From Lapidilactobacillus dextrinicus DSM 20335 (GTDB taxonomy: Bacteria > Bacillota > Bacilli > Lactobacillales > Lactobacillaceae), in contig NZ_AYYK01000001.1 of NCBI RefSeq assembly GCF_001436095.1, positions 124,001 to 188,000 of the forward strand: DNA of 64,000 nt, in the 5' to 3' direction. The notes below the pieces were generated by a model. That model made no database searches, was not told the DNA's origin, and worked only from the letters and a program-made list of their open reading frames with translations. This document shows, in pieces, positions 55,067-63,984 of the stretch; positions within the stretch are counted from its first letter, which is position 1; every line of letters begins with the position of its first letter. The translations under genes and the position numbers were made by a program.

Positions 55067-56029
55067 TTATGACTTATGACGACCAAAAAGACGTTGCCAG
55101 AAACTTAATTTTTTCGGTGGTTCTGGCGTTGTTTCTTCGGCCATTGTGGTCTCAGATAAATCATTAGTATTTTCAACAGCTTGATCATTCGTTACTGTTG
55201 GTTCTTCAGTCACAGCATCATCATCAACTGTTGTGGCAGATGTTTGCTCGTTAGTTGTAACTGTTGTTTTTGGCTCGTCTGTTAAGGACATTAGCGGTAC
55301 TGTTTCGCCTAACATGCGCCGAGCAATATGTTGATAACCTTGAGCTGCAGGGTTATTCTCTTCAGCAGCAACTAATTTACCTTGATTAGCAGCTGCAATA
55401 ACTTCATCATCGTCAAAAACAATTCCTAATAATGGAATTGCTAGATGCTCTGTAATTTGCGCCACATTCATGGTTAAGCCTTGTTGCATCAAGTTTTTAC
55501 GAATACGGTTAATAATTAATCGTGGACCAAATTCCAAATGGCGTGCTTCTAACAAACCTACGATTCGATCGGCATCACTAACCGCCACATTTTCAGGATT
55601 GGTGACTAGAATCGCGCCGTCTGCACCAGCAACGGCATTTTCAAAACCCGTTTCAATTCCGGCCGGACAATCTAACAAGACAAAATCAAACTTTTGTTTC
55701 AATTCGCCAACAACGCGTTTAACGGCTTGAGCTGTTAAAACATTTTTATCCGCGTTTTGAGCAGCAGGCAATAAATAAAGTTGATCAGCAAAATCAGGAT
55801 GAGCAATCAAAGCCTGACTAACTTCAGCTCGTCCTTGAATAACATCAACAATTGTATAAATAATTCGATTTTGTAAGCCCAGTGCGGAATCAAGATTTCG
55901 TAAACCTAAATCAAGATCAACCACACAAACTTTCTTTTTTAATAAAGCTAAAGCGGCGCCTAAATTGGCAGTCGTCGTGGTTTTACCCACGCCTCCTTTA
56001 CCAGAAGTAATAACTAAGGCGGTTCCCAT
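55067..56029 (-). CDS. minD: Septum site-determining protein MinD, with an unusual C-terminal linker
   Basis: Membrane ATPase that with MinC keeps the division ring from the poles. Deviant Walker A SGKGGVGKTTTTANLG, DLDLGLRNLDSALGL, DCPAGIETGF. Core ends about residue 252 (VPLMSL). Normal MinD has 265-270 residues; this one has 320, because a Thr/Glu/Asp-rich linker of about 50 residues precedes the amphipathic membrane helix KKLSFWQRLFGRHKS at the very end. ATG overlaps the minC stop. Confidence 0.95.
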   Translation of the reverse strand: MGTALVITSGKGGVGKTTTTANLGAALALLKKKVCVVDLDLGLRNLDSALGLQNRIIYTIVDVIQGRAEVSQALIAHPDFADQLYLLPAAQNADKNVLTAQAVKRVVGELKQKFDFVLLDCPAGIETGFENAVAGADGAILVTNPENVAVSDADRIVGLLEARHLEFGPRLIINRIRKNLMQQGLTMNVAQITEHLAIPLLGIVFDDDEVIAAANQGKLVAAEENNPAAQGYQHIARRMLGETVPLMSLTDEPKTTVTTNEQTSATTVDDDAVTEEPTVTNDQAVENTNDLSETTMAEETTPEPPKKLSFWQRLFGRHKS

Positions 56030-56694
56030 TATTGCGCCTCCATCTGTCGATAGAGTTCAGGTTTTTGTTTTTCCAAATCAGTCATCGCAGCATAAGCCAA
56101 TTCATGTTGATCGTTAATGTAGGCAAACTTCTGTTGACCTAATTCAGGACTATCCGCAACAATTGCCACTAGATTACTAATTCGAATCTGTGCTGCTCTA
56201 CGCACATCACCGGTAATAATTGCATCGTTATTATCTGGATAACCCGCATGTAAAACAGCACCATCAACATTACCCACGACATAAATATTTTTAGCAGCTT
56301 CTAGAATCGCACCTTGATGAACTTTGCCTAATAAAACAACGTCGCCATCAAAAAAGACTTCTTGGCCACTGCGAATAATTTGTGGCACGAAGTAAACTTT
56401 TTGATCATGTAAGGCAGTTGCAGCAGCTTCGTTAGTCTGCACATCTGCCACAACAGTCCCCATAGAGAAGTGATCAAATGCTGTAATTACTTTTTCTAAC
56501 TCAACTTGTTGTTCTGATGTTAAAAGACGTTGACCAGTTTTAACTGAAAATTCTGTATCATGCGTACTTTTATCAGCACCCCGCACTTTTTTTAACATTG
56601 TTTTTAATTCAGTTAAACTTTGTTCAAAATCACTCGTTGCCGGGATTTCAATTTGATAGCCGGTATTGCTAGCTTTTAAAGAAATATTTTCCAT
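56029..56694 (-). CDS. minC: Septum site-determining protein MinC
   Basis: 221 residues. N-terminal variable domain, then the beta-helical C-terminal domain with GQEVFFDGDVVLLGKVHQGA and NIYVVGNVDGAVLHAG, the FtsZ- and MinD-binding face. Inhibits FtsZ assembly away from midcell. It follows mreD by 25 bases. Confidence 0.93.
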   Translation of the reverse strand: MENISLKASNTGYQIEIPATSDFEQSLTELKTMLKKVRGADKSTHDTEFSVKTGQRLLTSEQQVELEKVITAFDHFSMGTVVADVQTNEAAATALHDQKVYFVPQIIRSGQEVFFDGDVVLLGKVHQGAILEAAKNIYVVGNVDGAVLHAGYPDNNDAIITGDVRRAAQIRISNLVAIVADSPELGQQKFAYINDQHELAYAAMTDLEKQKPELYRQMEAQ

Positions 56695-56719
56695 TAATTT
56701 ACCCCTTATTTCTCAATCA

Positions 56720-57244
56720 TTATTCCCGATACATTAAATCGAGTAACTTCTGGCTGGGCCAGTAACAAATTGCAAATAAAATAATATTAAATAATATTGT
56801 CGGTGCTAAAACATTACTAATGAATGCCCAGACGTTTTGATTAGATAAAGCAAAAAATACAGCTAAGGCATACAAAATAACTTGTGCCAGCAGGACAGCT
56901 ATAACATTAGCGGCTAATCGGTAGACAAACTTCTGTTGAAAGTAAGTTAATAAATAGCGCGTTAATAAATAAACAACAGGCACAATTAACGTGTACTGAC
57001 CAATTATTCCTGTATAGAATAAATCATAAAAGAAGCCGAAAAACAAAGCTAACCAAAACAGCCATGGTTCATCTGGCGCAACAAAAGTCGCCAAAACCAT
57101 TTCCATTAGTAATAATTGTGGTGCAACCTGTAAGTCACCTGCAAATAGTGATGGTGCCAACACCAAACTAAGGCTGCCATCTAAAAAGAAGCCAACCAAT
57201 AATAAAATTAAAATAAGCCAACGACGGTGTAACTTATGTGCCAT
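56720..57244 (-). CDS. mreD: Rod shape-determining protein MreD
   Basis: 174 residues, about five membrane helices, with LFWLALFFGFFYDLFYTGIIG matching MreD (quoted FFGFFYDLFYTGIIG). Member of the elongasome with MreC. Its ATG directly abuts the mreC stop. Confidence 0.87.
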   Translation of the reverse strand: MAHKLHRRWLILILLLVGFFLDGSLSLVLAPSLFAGDLQVAPQLLLMEMVLATFVAPDEPWLFWLALFFGFFYDLFYTGIIGQYTLIVPVVYLLTRYLLTYFQQKFVYRLAANVIAVLLAQVILYALAVFFALSNQNVWAFISNVLAPTILFNIILFAICYWPSQKLLDLMYRE

Positions 57245-58105
57245 TTATTTATCCCCGATCGAACTACTAATAACCGTCACAACTGAAAAGTTATTCAAAT
57301 TAGTAGCTGGCTTGACATAAATTGTGCTGGCCAAGCCGTAATTATCTTTCTTCACTTTGCTGACCGTACCAATTAATAAGCCCCGCGGTGTTGATCCACC
57401 TAGACCAGAAGTAATCACTTTTTGACCGACTTTAACACTATCAGCCGTTACTAAATGACTCATCACTAAACTGGCCGTTTTATCATCAAATTCTGTAATT
57501 AAACCAGTTACCGGAGTATCGGCATTGGTACTAATTTCTGCAGCAAAACGACTGCTTGAATTGTTATCACTAGAGATTAATTCAACCTTAGAATTCGTAT
57601 CATTAACTTCAATGACCCGACCAACTAATCCAGAGCCTGAAACAACCGGCATGTTTTTCTTAACACCAGCTTTGGCACCACGATTAATCATCAAATAATT
57701 CTGCCAATTAATTGGTGAACGACTCATGACTGCTGCAGTAATTTTAGTGTAGTCAGTTAAAGTCTCATTTAAATCTAACTGCTTCTTTAAATTACTATTT
57801 TCATTTTTGAGGGTTTGGTTCTCTGCTTCAGTAGCTGCAATCGTGGCTAATTTTGCTTTCAGGGTTTTATTTTCCTGATAAGTATTTAATAAATCACGAA
57901 CACCTGAGGTGGCATTGCGCGCAAAATTAACAGGGGCTGTAATCACCGTCCCGACGGCTCCTAATGCATCATTGCCAAAACGTTGAACAGGTTCTGGCAT
58001 ATTACGATTATTTCGTAAGCTGATTGAAGCTGACAGCATACCAAAAACGGCAATCAAGGTAATCATCACAATTATTAACTTTTTGTTGGAAAAAAACTTA
58101 TTCAT
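57245..58105 (-). CDS. mreC: Rod shape-determining protein MreC
   Basis: 286 residues from ATG 58103-58105 (GGAGG six bases upstream): N-terminal membrane anchor (KLIIVMITLIAVFGMLSA), coiled coil (about residues 75-115, TLKNENSNLKKQLDL), then the paired beta-barrel domains (INRGAKAGVKKNMPVVS, GLVGRVIEVN, VKVGQKVITSGLGG). Scaffolds cell-wall synthesis outside the membrane. mreB, normally just upstream, is missing. Expression appears to start from an extended -10 promoter and pass a terminator-like leader. Confidence 0.94.
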   Translation of the reverse strand: MNKFFSNKKLIIVMITLIAVFGMLSASISLRNNRNMPEPVQRFGNDALGAVGTVITAPVNFARNATSGVRDLLNTYQENKTLKAKLATIAATEAENQTLKNENSNLKKQLDLNETLTDYTKITAAVMSRSPINWQNYLMINRGAKAGVKKNMPVVSGSGLVGRVIEVNDTNSKVELISSDNNSSSRFAAEISTNADTPVTGLITEFDDKTASLVMSHLVTADSVKVGQKVITSGLGGSTPRGLLIGTVSKVKKDNYGLASTIYVKPATNLNNFSVVTVISSSIGDK

Positions 58106-58123
58106 TAGATCCTCCAATAAATC

Positions 58124-58222
58124 AAAAAAGCGGGCAGCAACCCGCAATTCAGATCTTAATGTGTCCGTTTCAGTATTTATCAATAAATAATCCCACAATT
58201 ATCGCCAGCAAGCGGGTCTTGC
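58124..58222 (-). promoter_or_regulatory. Attenuator-like leader of mreC
   Basis: Minus strand hairpin GCGGG-TTGCTG-CCCGC followed by TTTTTT ends 18 bases before mreC. Upstream, ACCCGC (58217-58212) can pair with GCGGGT (58145-58140), excluding the terminator, and it also sits in a small hairpin GCAAG-ACCCG-CTTGC (58222-58208). This is the layout of a terminator/antiterminator switch. Confidence 0.5.
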
Positions 58223-58311
58223 GTGACAAATAAACGCAACGCCAAAACAGCCACAAAACACCACCAGCAACTGATTAGTAGAACGTTATTCACAGACTAA
58301 TGCTAAAGCAA

Positions 58312-58320
58312 ATTATAACA
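58312..58320 (-). promoter_or_regulatory. Extended -10 promoter for mreCD-minCD
   Basis: Minus strand TGTTATAAT (TGn plus TATAAT); the -35 region (TTTTTA, 17 bases upstream) is weak. About 200 bases of leader separate it from mreC. Confidence 0.6.
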
Positions 58321-58366
58321 TACCCACAAAATCTTAAAAAGACTTCACAATTAAAACTTAAAAAAT

Positions 58367-58604
58367 CAGAGTGCGGAGAAGTACGAGTAGTTAGTGAGGA
58401 TAAAACTCATTTGGATAAATCTTTGAACTTTAAGATTAATCCAAATTAATTTAACCGGAACTAACTGCACCTCATAGCACGTTTCAAATCAGAGTGTTCA
58501 AAGTAACGGGTTGGCGATATGAAGCTAAACTGGAAGATTAATGTGTGCTAACACAGTGAGATTCACGCTTAACTTTATCTGCGCCAGTTACTTTGAGCCC
58601 ATTT
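58367..58604. repeat. Two tandem copies of a palindromic intergenic repeat
   Basis: Both units open with CAGAGTG. Unit 1 (58367-58489) carries TTTGGATAAATCTT and its inverse AAGATTAATCCAAA. Unit 2 (58490-58604) has ends CAAAGTAACG and GTTACTTTG and inner TTGGCGATATGAAG with inverse CTTTATCTGCGCCA; it ends CTTTGAGCCC and runs up to the radC stop. A degenerate relative is at 3921-4014. They fill the place where mreB is expected. Confidence 0.7.
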
Positions 58605-59287
58605 TAAATGACACCTTCTTCTTTAAGCGATAAGTATTCATCTGACCCAATAATCAGGTGATCTAAACAGGTGATGCCCATTATTTCACCACAGTCAATT
58701 AAACGTTTTGAGAATTGAATATCATTTTTTGATGGTGCAATTTGACCACTGGGATGATTATGCACAATAATTAAGCGCGCTGCTGACAATAATACTGCTT
58801 GACGATAAATCTCACGCGGATGAGCAACTGAGCTGTTCAAACCACCAATAAAAATTGTACGTTCCTGAATAATTTGGTTTTTCGTATCTAGATAAACCAC
58901 GATTAACTTTTCTTGTGTACACCCCCGTAATTTTTGCAACATATGATAGCCAATCATACTTGATGATGCCACCACACCTTGACGCAATTGACGTTGTGCT
59001 AAGGCGCGCTGTCCTAATTCAAACGCTGCCTGTAATTCAATGGCCTTAGTGAGTCCAATTCCTGAAAATTGCGTTAAAGATTCAATCGATGCTAAAGATA
59101 AAAATGCTAAATTATCATACGTTGTTAATAATGATTGCGCTAATTGTGGCAATGATTGATTAACCGTACCTGTCCGCAAAATAATTTGTAAAAGTTCAAC
59201 ATCTTCCGCCGCACTAATGCCATATTTAAGTGCCGCTTCTCGTGGTCTTAATGCCGTAACGGTTTGTTTTTCTGCTAATTGTGCCAT
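58604..59287 (-). CDS. radC: RadC family protein
   Basis: 227 residues: N-terminal UPF0758 domain with helix-hairpin-helix (FSGIGLTKAIELQAAFELG), then a JAB1/MPN-type metal domain with LSAARLIIVHNHPSGQIAPSKND (quoted VHNHPSGQIAPS, zinc ligands HNHPSG). Named for repair but its biochemical role is unproven. In lactobacilli it usually precedes mreB; here the repeat block follows. Confidence 0.93.
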   Translation of the reverse strand: MAQLAEKQTVTALRPREAALKYGISAAEDVELLQIILRTGTVNQSLPQLAQSLLTTYDNLAFLSLASIESLTQFSGIGLTKAIELQAAFELGQRALAQRQLRQGVVASSSMIGYHMLQKLRGCTQEKLIVVYLDTKNQIIQERTIFIGGLNSSVAHPREIYRQAVLLSAARLIIVHNHPSGQIAPSKNDIQFSKRLIDCGEIMGITCLDHLIIGSDEYLSLKEEGVI

Positions 59288-59335
59288 AAAAAATCACCCT
59301 TTCGTATTTAAATACGAGAGGGCGATTCAAAAGTT

Positions 59336-60634
59336 TTAATTATCCGCTTCAGTTGCTAATAAAAAATGGCGCACATCTGTAATCAAATAAAATGAACCTG
59401 CAAATAAATATAGGCCATCGCCACCACTGGCTGTGATTGCTTGCTGAAGTGCTTCTTGCCAGGTACTGGTGTAGCTAATTGATTCACCTAAAACCTGGCG
59501 TAAATCAGCTTCTGAGGCTGCACGAGCACTATTAGGAATTGTGGTCCAAGTTACCTGCCAATTTGTTTTTGCTAGCAAATCAGCAACCTGAGCGATATCT
59601 TTATCAGCCATCATTCCCATGGTTAAATAAACCTGCTTATTAGCAAATGAGCGCTTAACACCAGCAATTAGTGCCGTAATTGCATTAATATTATGCGCGC
59701 CATCAATCATGATTAACGGTTCACGACTTAGTAATTCCATGCGGCCCGCGACATTAAATTTACTCAATACCCGCCGCAAAATCGGCACAGCTAATGTTGT
59801 TTGTTGCTTTTGCAAAAATTCGGTTGCAGCAACAATTGCTAAACTGGCATCTGTAACTTGCCAATCAGCAAAAGCTGGCATCTGTAAATGATCCAATTGT
59901 AAATCAGCAGGACCTTTTAGACTAAAATTGGCCGTACCGGCGCTAATTTTAACTTTTGTTAATTGTAGTTGTTGTCCTAGCCACAGACCAGTTGCGGACT
60001 TTTCCGTTAACTTATCCGTTATGATTGCTCGGGTAGATTCAGGTAAATCACCTAAAATAGTCGTCTGCTTCTTTTTAATAATGCCGGCTTTTTCCTGGGC
60101 AATATCAGCTAAAGTAGGCCCAATAATTTGTTCATGATCCAGCCCAATTGAAACAATTACACCAATCATTGCTTCAATGACATTCGTACGATCATGTTCG
60201 CCGCCAATTCCAACCTCAATCACACCGACATCAATTTGTTGTTGGGCAAAATAGACGAACATCAAAACAGTATCTAATTCAAATTCAGTTAACGTTAAAT
60301 CAGCAGCGTCTAACTTAGTCTTAACTTGATTCACAAGTTTTAACAAGTCAACATCGCCAATTTGTTGATTATTTAATTGAATCCGTTCGTTAAAACGTAA
60401 AATAAACGGTGATGTAAACAAGCCAACTTGATACCCGTGAGCGACTAATAGCTCGCTGATCAAATGACTGACAGACCCCTTACCATTTGTCCCGGTTACA
60501 TGAATACTAGGAAAAGTATCCTGGGGGTTATCAAATAATGCTAAGGCCTGTTTCATTAACGTTAATTTATTTTCTCGATGAAATTTCGGTCGCGAATGAA
60601 TATAAGCTAGTGCCTCTTCAATCGTTGTAAACAT
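59336..60634 (-). CDS. folC: Folylpolyglutamate / dihydrofolate synthase
   Basis: About 432 residues, Mur-ligase-like. ATP loop SIHVTGTNGKGSVSHL, FTSPFILRFNERIQL and IVSIGLDHEQIIGPT are FolC signatures; IDGAHNINAI lies at the C-terminal domain. Adds glutamates to folates. ATG 60632-60634 is seven bases after GAGG; another ATG two codons upstream is in frame. Follows valS by 60 bases, the common valS-folC order. Confidence 0.95.
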   Translation of the reverse strand: MFTTIEEALAYIHSRPKFHRENKLTLMKQALALFDNPQDTFPSIHVTGTNGKGSVSHLISELLVAHGYQVGLFTSPFILRFNERIQLNNQQIGDVDLLKLVNQVKTKLDAADLTLTEFELDTVLMFVYFAQQQIDVGVIEVGIGGEHDRTNVIEAMIGVIVSIGLDHEQIIGPTLADIAQEKAGIIKKKQTTILGDLPESTRAIITDKLTEKSATGLWLGQQLQLTKVKISAGTANFSLKGPADLQLDHLQMPAFADWQVTDASLAIVAATEFLQKQQTTLAVPILRRVLSKFNVAGRMELLSREPLIMIDGAHNINAITALIAGVKRSFANKQVYLTMGMMADKDIAQVADLLAKTNWQVTWTTIPNSARAASEADLRQVLGESISYTSTWQEALQQAITASGGDGLYLFAGSFYLITDVRHFLLATEADN

Positions 60635-60699
60635 CAGCATACCTCTATTCCCGGATAAAATTTAAAGCGTGCAAAAGACAACAAACTGCCTTTTATACT

Positions 60700-63360
60700 T
60701 TATTTATTTGCTTGTAATTCGTCAATCCGACTAACCGTTGCTTCTTGTTGTTTAACGTAATCAGCACGTTTCGTTCGTTGTTCGGCAACAACAGCTTCTG
60801 GTGCCTTAGCAACGAAATTAGCATTGCCTAATTTACGATCAATTCGTGTAATTTCGCCGGTCAAACGTTCATTTTCTTTTTGAAGGCGCGCAATTTCTTC
60901 ATCCAAATCGATTAATTCAGCTAATGGTACAAAAATTTCAGCGTCAGTTGTGACAGCTGACATCGCTAGCTTAGGTGCTTTGACATCTGGTCCAATCACA
61001 ATAGTCGTTGGATTCAAGAAGCGTTCCAAGAATTCAACGTTATCATCTAAAATGTTCTTCATTTCAACGGAACTTGTCTTGATTAAAATCTCAACTTGTT
61101 TAGAAATTGGTGCGTTAGCTTGCGTCCGAATATTACGAACGCCACGAATAACTTCGATTAAAGCTGACATTTGTTTTTCAGCATCATCATCGGCTAAATC
61201 AGCGTTGTATTCAGGGTATTTAGCCACAACCAAAGATTTACCATTGTGTGGCATACTTAACCAAATCTTTTCGGTAACAAATGGCATCGTTGGATGCATT
61301 AGCCGTAAAATTTGGTCTAAGACATAGAGTAAGTTTTGACGTTTTGCTGTTTTAGCCGCTTCATCATCACCATTTAAGACAGCCTTACTCATTTCGATGT
61401 ACCAGTCACAGAAATCGTTCCAAATAAAGTTGTACAAGAGACGACCAGACTCACCGAATTCAAAGTTATCATTCAAACGTGTAACATCAGCAATTAATGA
61501 ATTCAAGCGGCTCAAAATCCAGCGATCAGATAAATCATAACGATCACGACTAGCTGGTTGATCAGTTGCCTTAATATCGCCTAAGTTCATAATGACGAAA
61601 CGACTTGCGTTCCAAATTTTATTAATAAAGTTCCAAGCAGCAGCAACTTTTTCATAACTGAAACGTGTATCTTGACCTGGCGTTGAGCCTGTTGATAAGA
61701 ACCAACGTAAAGCATCGGTACCGTACTTAGCAATAACGTCCATTGGGTCGACACCGTTGCCTAGAGACTTACTCATCTTACGACCTTGTTCATCACGCAT
61801 TAAACCGTGAATTAAGACATTTTCAAAAGGTCGTTTGCCTGTGAATTTCAAACTTTGGAAAATCATCCGAGCAACCCAGAACGGAATAATATCGTAACCC
61901 GTTACTAACGTTGAAGTTGGGAAATAACGTTTGAAATCTTCACTATCAGTATCTGGCCAACCCATTGTTGAAAATGGCCACAAAGCGCTGGAGAACCAAG
62001 TATCTAATACGTCAGGATCTTGTTCCCAATTTTCAATATCCTTGGGTGCTTCCATACCAACATAAATTTCGCCAGTTTCTTTATGATACCAGGCTGGAAT
62101 TTGATGACCCCACCAAAGTTGACGAGAAATAACCCAGTCATGAATGTTTTCCATCCATTGGCTCCACGTTGTTTCAAAACGTTCAGGTACAAAATTAACC
62201 CGATCTTCAGTTTTTTGATTAGCAAGTGACATTTCTGCCAATGGCTTCATCTTAACAAACCATTGTGTTGACAAACGTGCTTCGACTTGAACGCCTGTCC
62301 GTTCAGAGTGACCAACACTATGAACGATTGGATCTGTACTGATTAAATAACCTTCAGCCTCTAAATCAGCAACCATTGCTTTACGAGCCGTAAAACGATC
62401 CATGCCTTGATACTTACCGGCATTTTCGTTCATAGTTGCATCTGGATTCATGGTATTAATTCGTTCTAGGTCATGACGATTACCAACTTGGAAGTCGTTA
62501 GGGTCATGTGCTGGTGTGATTTTAACCATCCCAGTACCGAATTCTGGATCAACATATTGATCAGCAATAATTGGAATATGGCGGCCTTGTAATGGCAAGA
62601 TAACTTCCGTACCAACTAATGCTTTATAACGTTCATCACTTGGATTAACAGCAACGGCTGTATCACCAAACATTGTTTCTGGACGTGTTGTTGCAATTTC
62701 AATATAGTGTTTACCATTAAAAGTTTGTTCTGGATCAACAAAAGGATACTTCACATGATAAAAAGCGCCTTGATCATCTTGGTGAATAACTTCAATGTCA
62801 GACAAAGCTGTTTGTGCTTGAGGATCCCAGTTAATAATATATTCGCCCCGATAGATTAAGCCTTCGTTATATAAGTCAACGAAAACTTTACGAACTGCTT
62901 TAGACAAGCCTTCATCCAAAGTAAATCGTTCTCGTGAATAATCAACGGAAATACCCATTTTAGCCCATTGGTCATGAATAGTTTTTTCGTATTCATCAAC
63001 CCAATCCCAAACTTTGCCGACAAATTTTTCGCGGCCTAGGTCGTAACGCGTGACGCCTTCTTCACGTAACTTAGCTTCAACCTTAGCTTGAGTAGCAATA
63101 CCCGCGTGGTCAGTGCCAGGGAGCCACAAAACATCGTAGCCTTGCATCCGCTTCTGGCGAATAATCATATCTTGTAACGTCGTGTCCCAAGCATGACCTA
63201 AGTGCAACTTACCTGTAACATTTGGTGGTGGGATGACGATTGAGTATGGTTTTGCTTTTTGATCGCCACTTGGCTTGAAGACATCTTCGTCTAACCAAGT
63301 TTGATAACGACCCGCTTCAACGGCCTGCGGATCATATTTTGGTGCCATTTCTTCTGCCAT
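60700..63360 (-). CDS. valS: Valyl-tRNA synthetase
   Basis: 886 residues. Class I signatures [20 protein letters not shown] (HLGH) and [13 protein letters not shown] (KMSKS), editing-domain [27 protein letters not shown], and the C-terminal coiled coil ([19 protein letters not shown]) typical of ValRS. AAAGGAG lies before the ATG. No T-box is found in the 640 bases upstream, although many lactobacillar valS genes have one. Confidence 0.97.
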   Translation of the reverse strand: MAEEMAPKYDPQAVEAGRYQTWLDEDVFKPSGDQKAKPYSIVIPPPNVTGKLHLGHAWDTTLQDMIIRQKRMQGYDVLWLPGTDHAGIATQAKVEAKLREEGVTRYDLGREKFVGKVWDWVDEYEKTIHDQWAKMGISVDYSRERFTLDEGLSKAVRKVFVDLYNEGLIYRGEYIINWDPQAQTALSDIEVIHQDDQGAFYHVKYPFVDPEQTFNGKHYIEIATTRPETMFGDTAVAVNPSDERYKALVGTEVILPLQGRHIPIIADQYVDPEFGTGMVKITPAHDPNDFQVGNRHDLERINTMNPDATMNENAGKYQGMDRFTARKAMVADLEAEGYLISTDPIVHSVGHSERTGVQVEARLSTQWFVKMKPLAEMSLANQKTEDRVNFVPERFETTWSQWMENIHDWVISRQLWWGHQIPAWYHKETGEIYVGMEAPKDIENWEQDPDVLDTWFSSALWPFSTMGWPDTDSEDFKRYFPTSTLVTGYDIIPFWVARMIFQSLKFTGKRPFENVLIHGLMRDEQGRKMSKSLGNGVDPMDVIAKYGTDALRWFLSTGSTPGQDTRFSYEKVAAAWNFINKIWNASRFVIMNLGDIKATDQPASRDRYDLSDRWILSRLNSLIADVTRLNDNFEFGESGRLLYNFIWNDFCDWYIEMSKAVLNGDDEAAKTAKRQNLLYVLDQILRLMHPTMPFVTEKIWLSMPHNGKSLVVAKYPEYNADLADDDAEKQMSALIEVIRGVRNIRTQANAPISKQVEILIKTSSVEMKNILDDNVEFLERFLNPTTIVIGPDVKAPKLAMSAVTTDAEIFVPLAELIDLDEEIARLQKENERLTGEITRIDRKLGNANFVAKAPEAVVAEQRTKRADYVKQQEATVSRIDELQANK

Positions 63361-63500
63361 GGTTAATAACTCCTTTATTAAAAATCTAAATTAACATTGT
63401 GATGATGAAGCTGAACATTGAACTTGAGAAAATTGAAATATTTGACTTGTGGGGTATTTTCGTGCTTGCGCAGAGGTTGTACATAGAAGGTAGTGTTCGC

Positions 63501-63652
63501 CGTGGCGGTGAAAAATATTTAACGCTGGAACGCTGTGGGTACGACTTTAAGCCAAATAAAACTCAATTTGTCTTAAAGCTCGGCCTTGCTGTTAGTGGTC
63601 AAACCACTAACAGCAATTTCACAGCTGAACGATATTTTTCACTGCCACTAAA
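63501..63652 (+). repeat. Diverged intergenic repeat, copy 1, with strong hairpin
   Basis: Ends are inverse of each other (GTGGCGGTGAAAAATAT at 63502-63518; ATATTTTTCACTGCCAC at 63632-63648). Inside is a hairpin TTGCTGTTAGTGGT-CAA-ACCACTAACAGCAA. Positions 63523-63648 align without gaps to the complement of 63761-63886; I count 88 of 126 identical. A reading frame ERC..DFKPNK.QFVLK spans it and is shared with the other copies. Confidence 0.7.
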
Positions 63653-63760
63653 TTAACAAGCTGGCAACCTTGCTTCGCGCTGACTAATATGTGGCTAATT
63701 GACCCTTAAAATTTACGAAGTGCAAATTTGTAGTCAAACTTTATCAACTCTATTTAGTCA

Positions 63761-63886
63761 GTGGCTAAAGAAAATTGCGGTCAGTCGCGGAATTGTTGTT
63801 AATGGTTGGACCATTTACAACAAAGCTCGTATTTAAGACGAATTGGTTTTGATTCGGCTTAAATCGATGCTCGCAACGTTCCACCG
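63761..63886 (-). repeat. Diverged intergenic repeat, copy 2
   Basis: Minus-strand copy, same length as 63523-63648. Its hairpin reads TTGTTGTAAATGGT-CCA-ACCATTAACAACAA: at two stem positions both partners changed together relative to copy 1 (C-G to T-A, G-C to A-T). The shared frame reads VERCEHRFKPNQNQFVLN and stops at TAG near the end. Confidence 0.7.
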
Positions 63887-63934
63887 CAGATTTTCTGGAG
63901 CCATGAAGACTAGCCAGCTAGTGGTTTTAGTTCC

Positions 63935-63984
63935 GCTCTGACAAATTTATTTGGTTTAAATCGACGTTCGCAGCGTTCCACCGT
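63935..63984 (-). repeat. Partial third copy of the same repeat
   Basis: GGTGGAACGCTGCGAACGTC and ATTTAAACCAAATAAATTTGTC on the minus strand match the 5' third of copies 1 and 2, with frame VERCERRFKPNKFVRAE. The 640-base stretch 63361-64000 holds these three copies and no gene I can support. Confidence 0.65.

Noticed and set aside
63399-63656. Open frame of 85 codons upstream of valS
   Set aside because: It has no ribosome site and its C-terminal half is the translation of a repeat whose other copies nearby carry stops; I treat it as repeat-derived, with the caveat in the finding.
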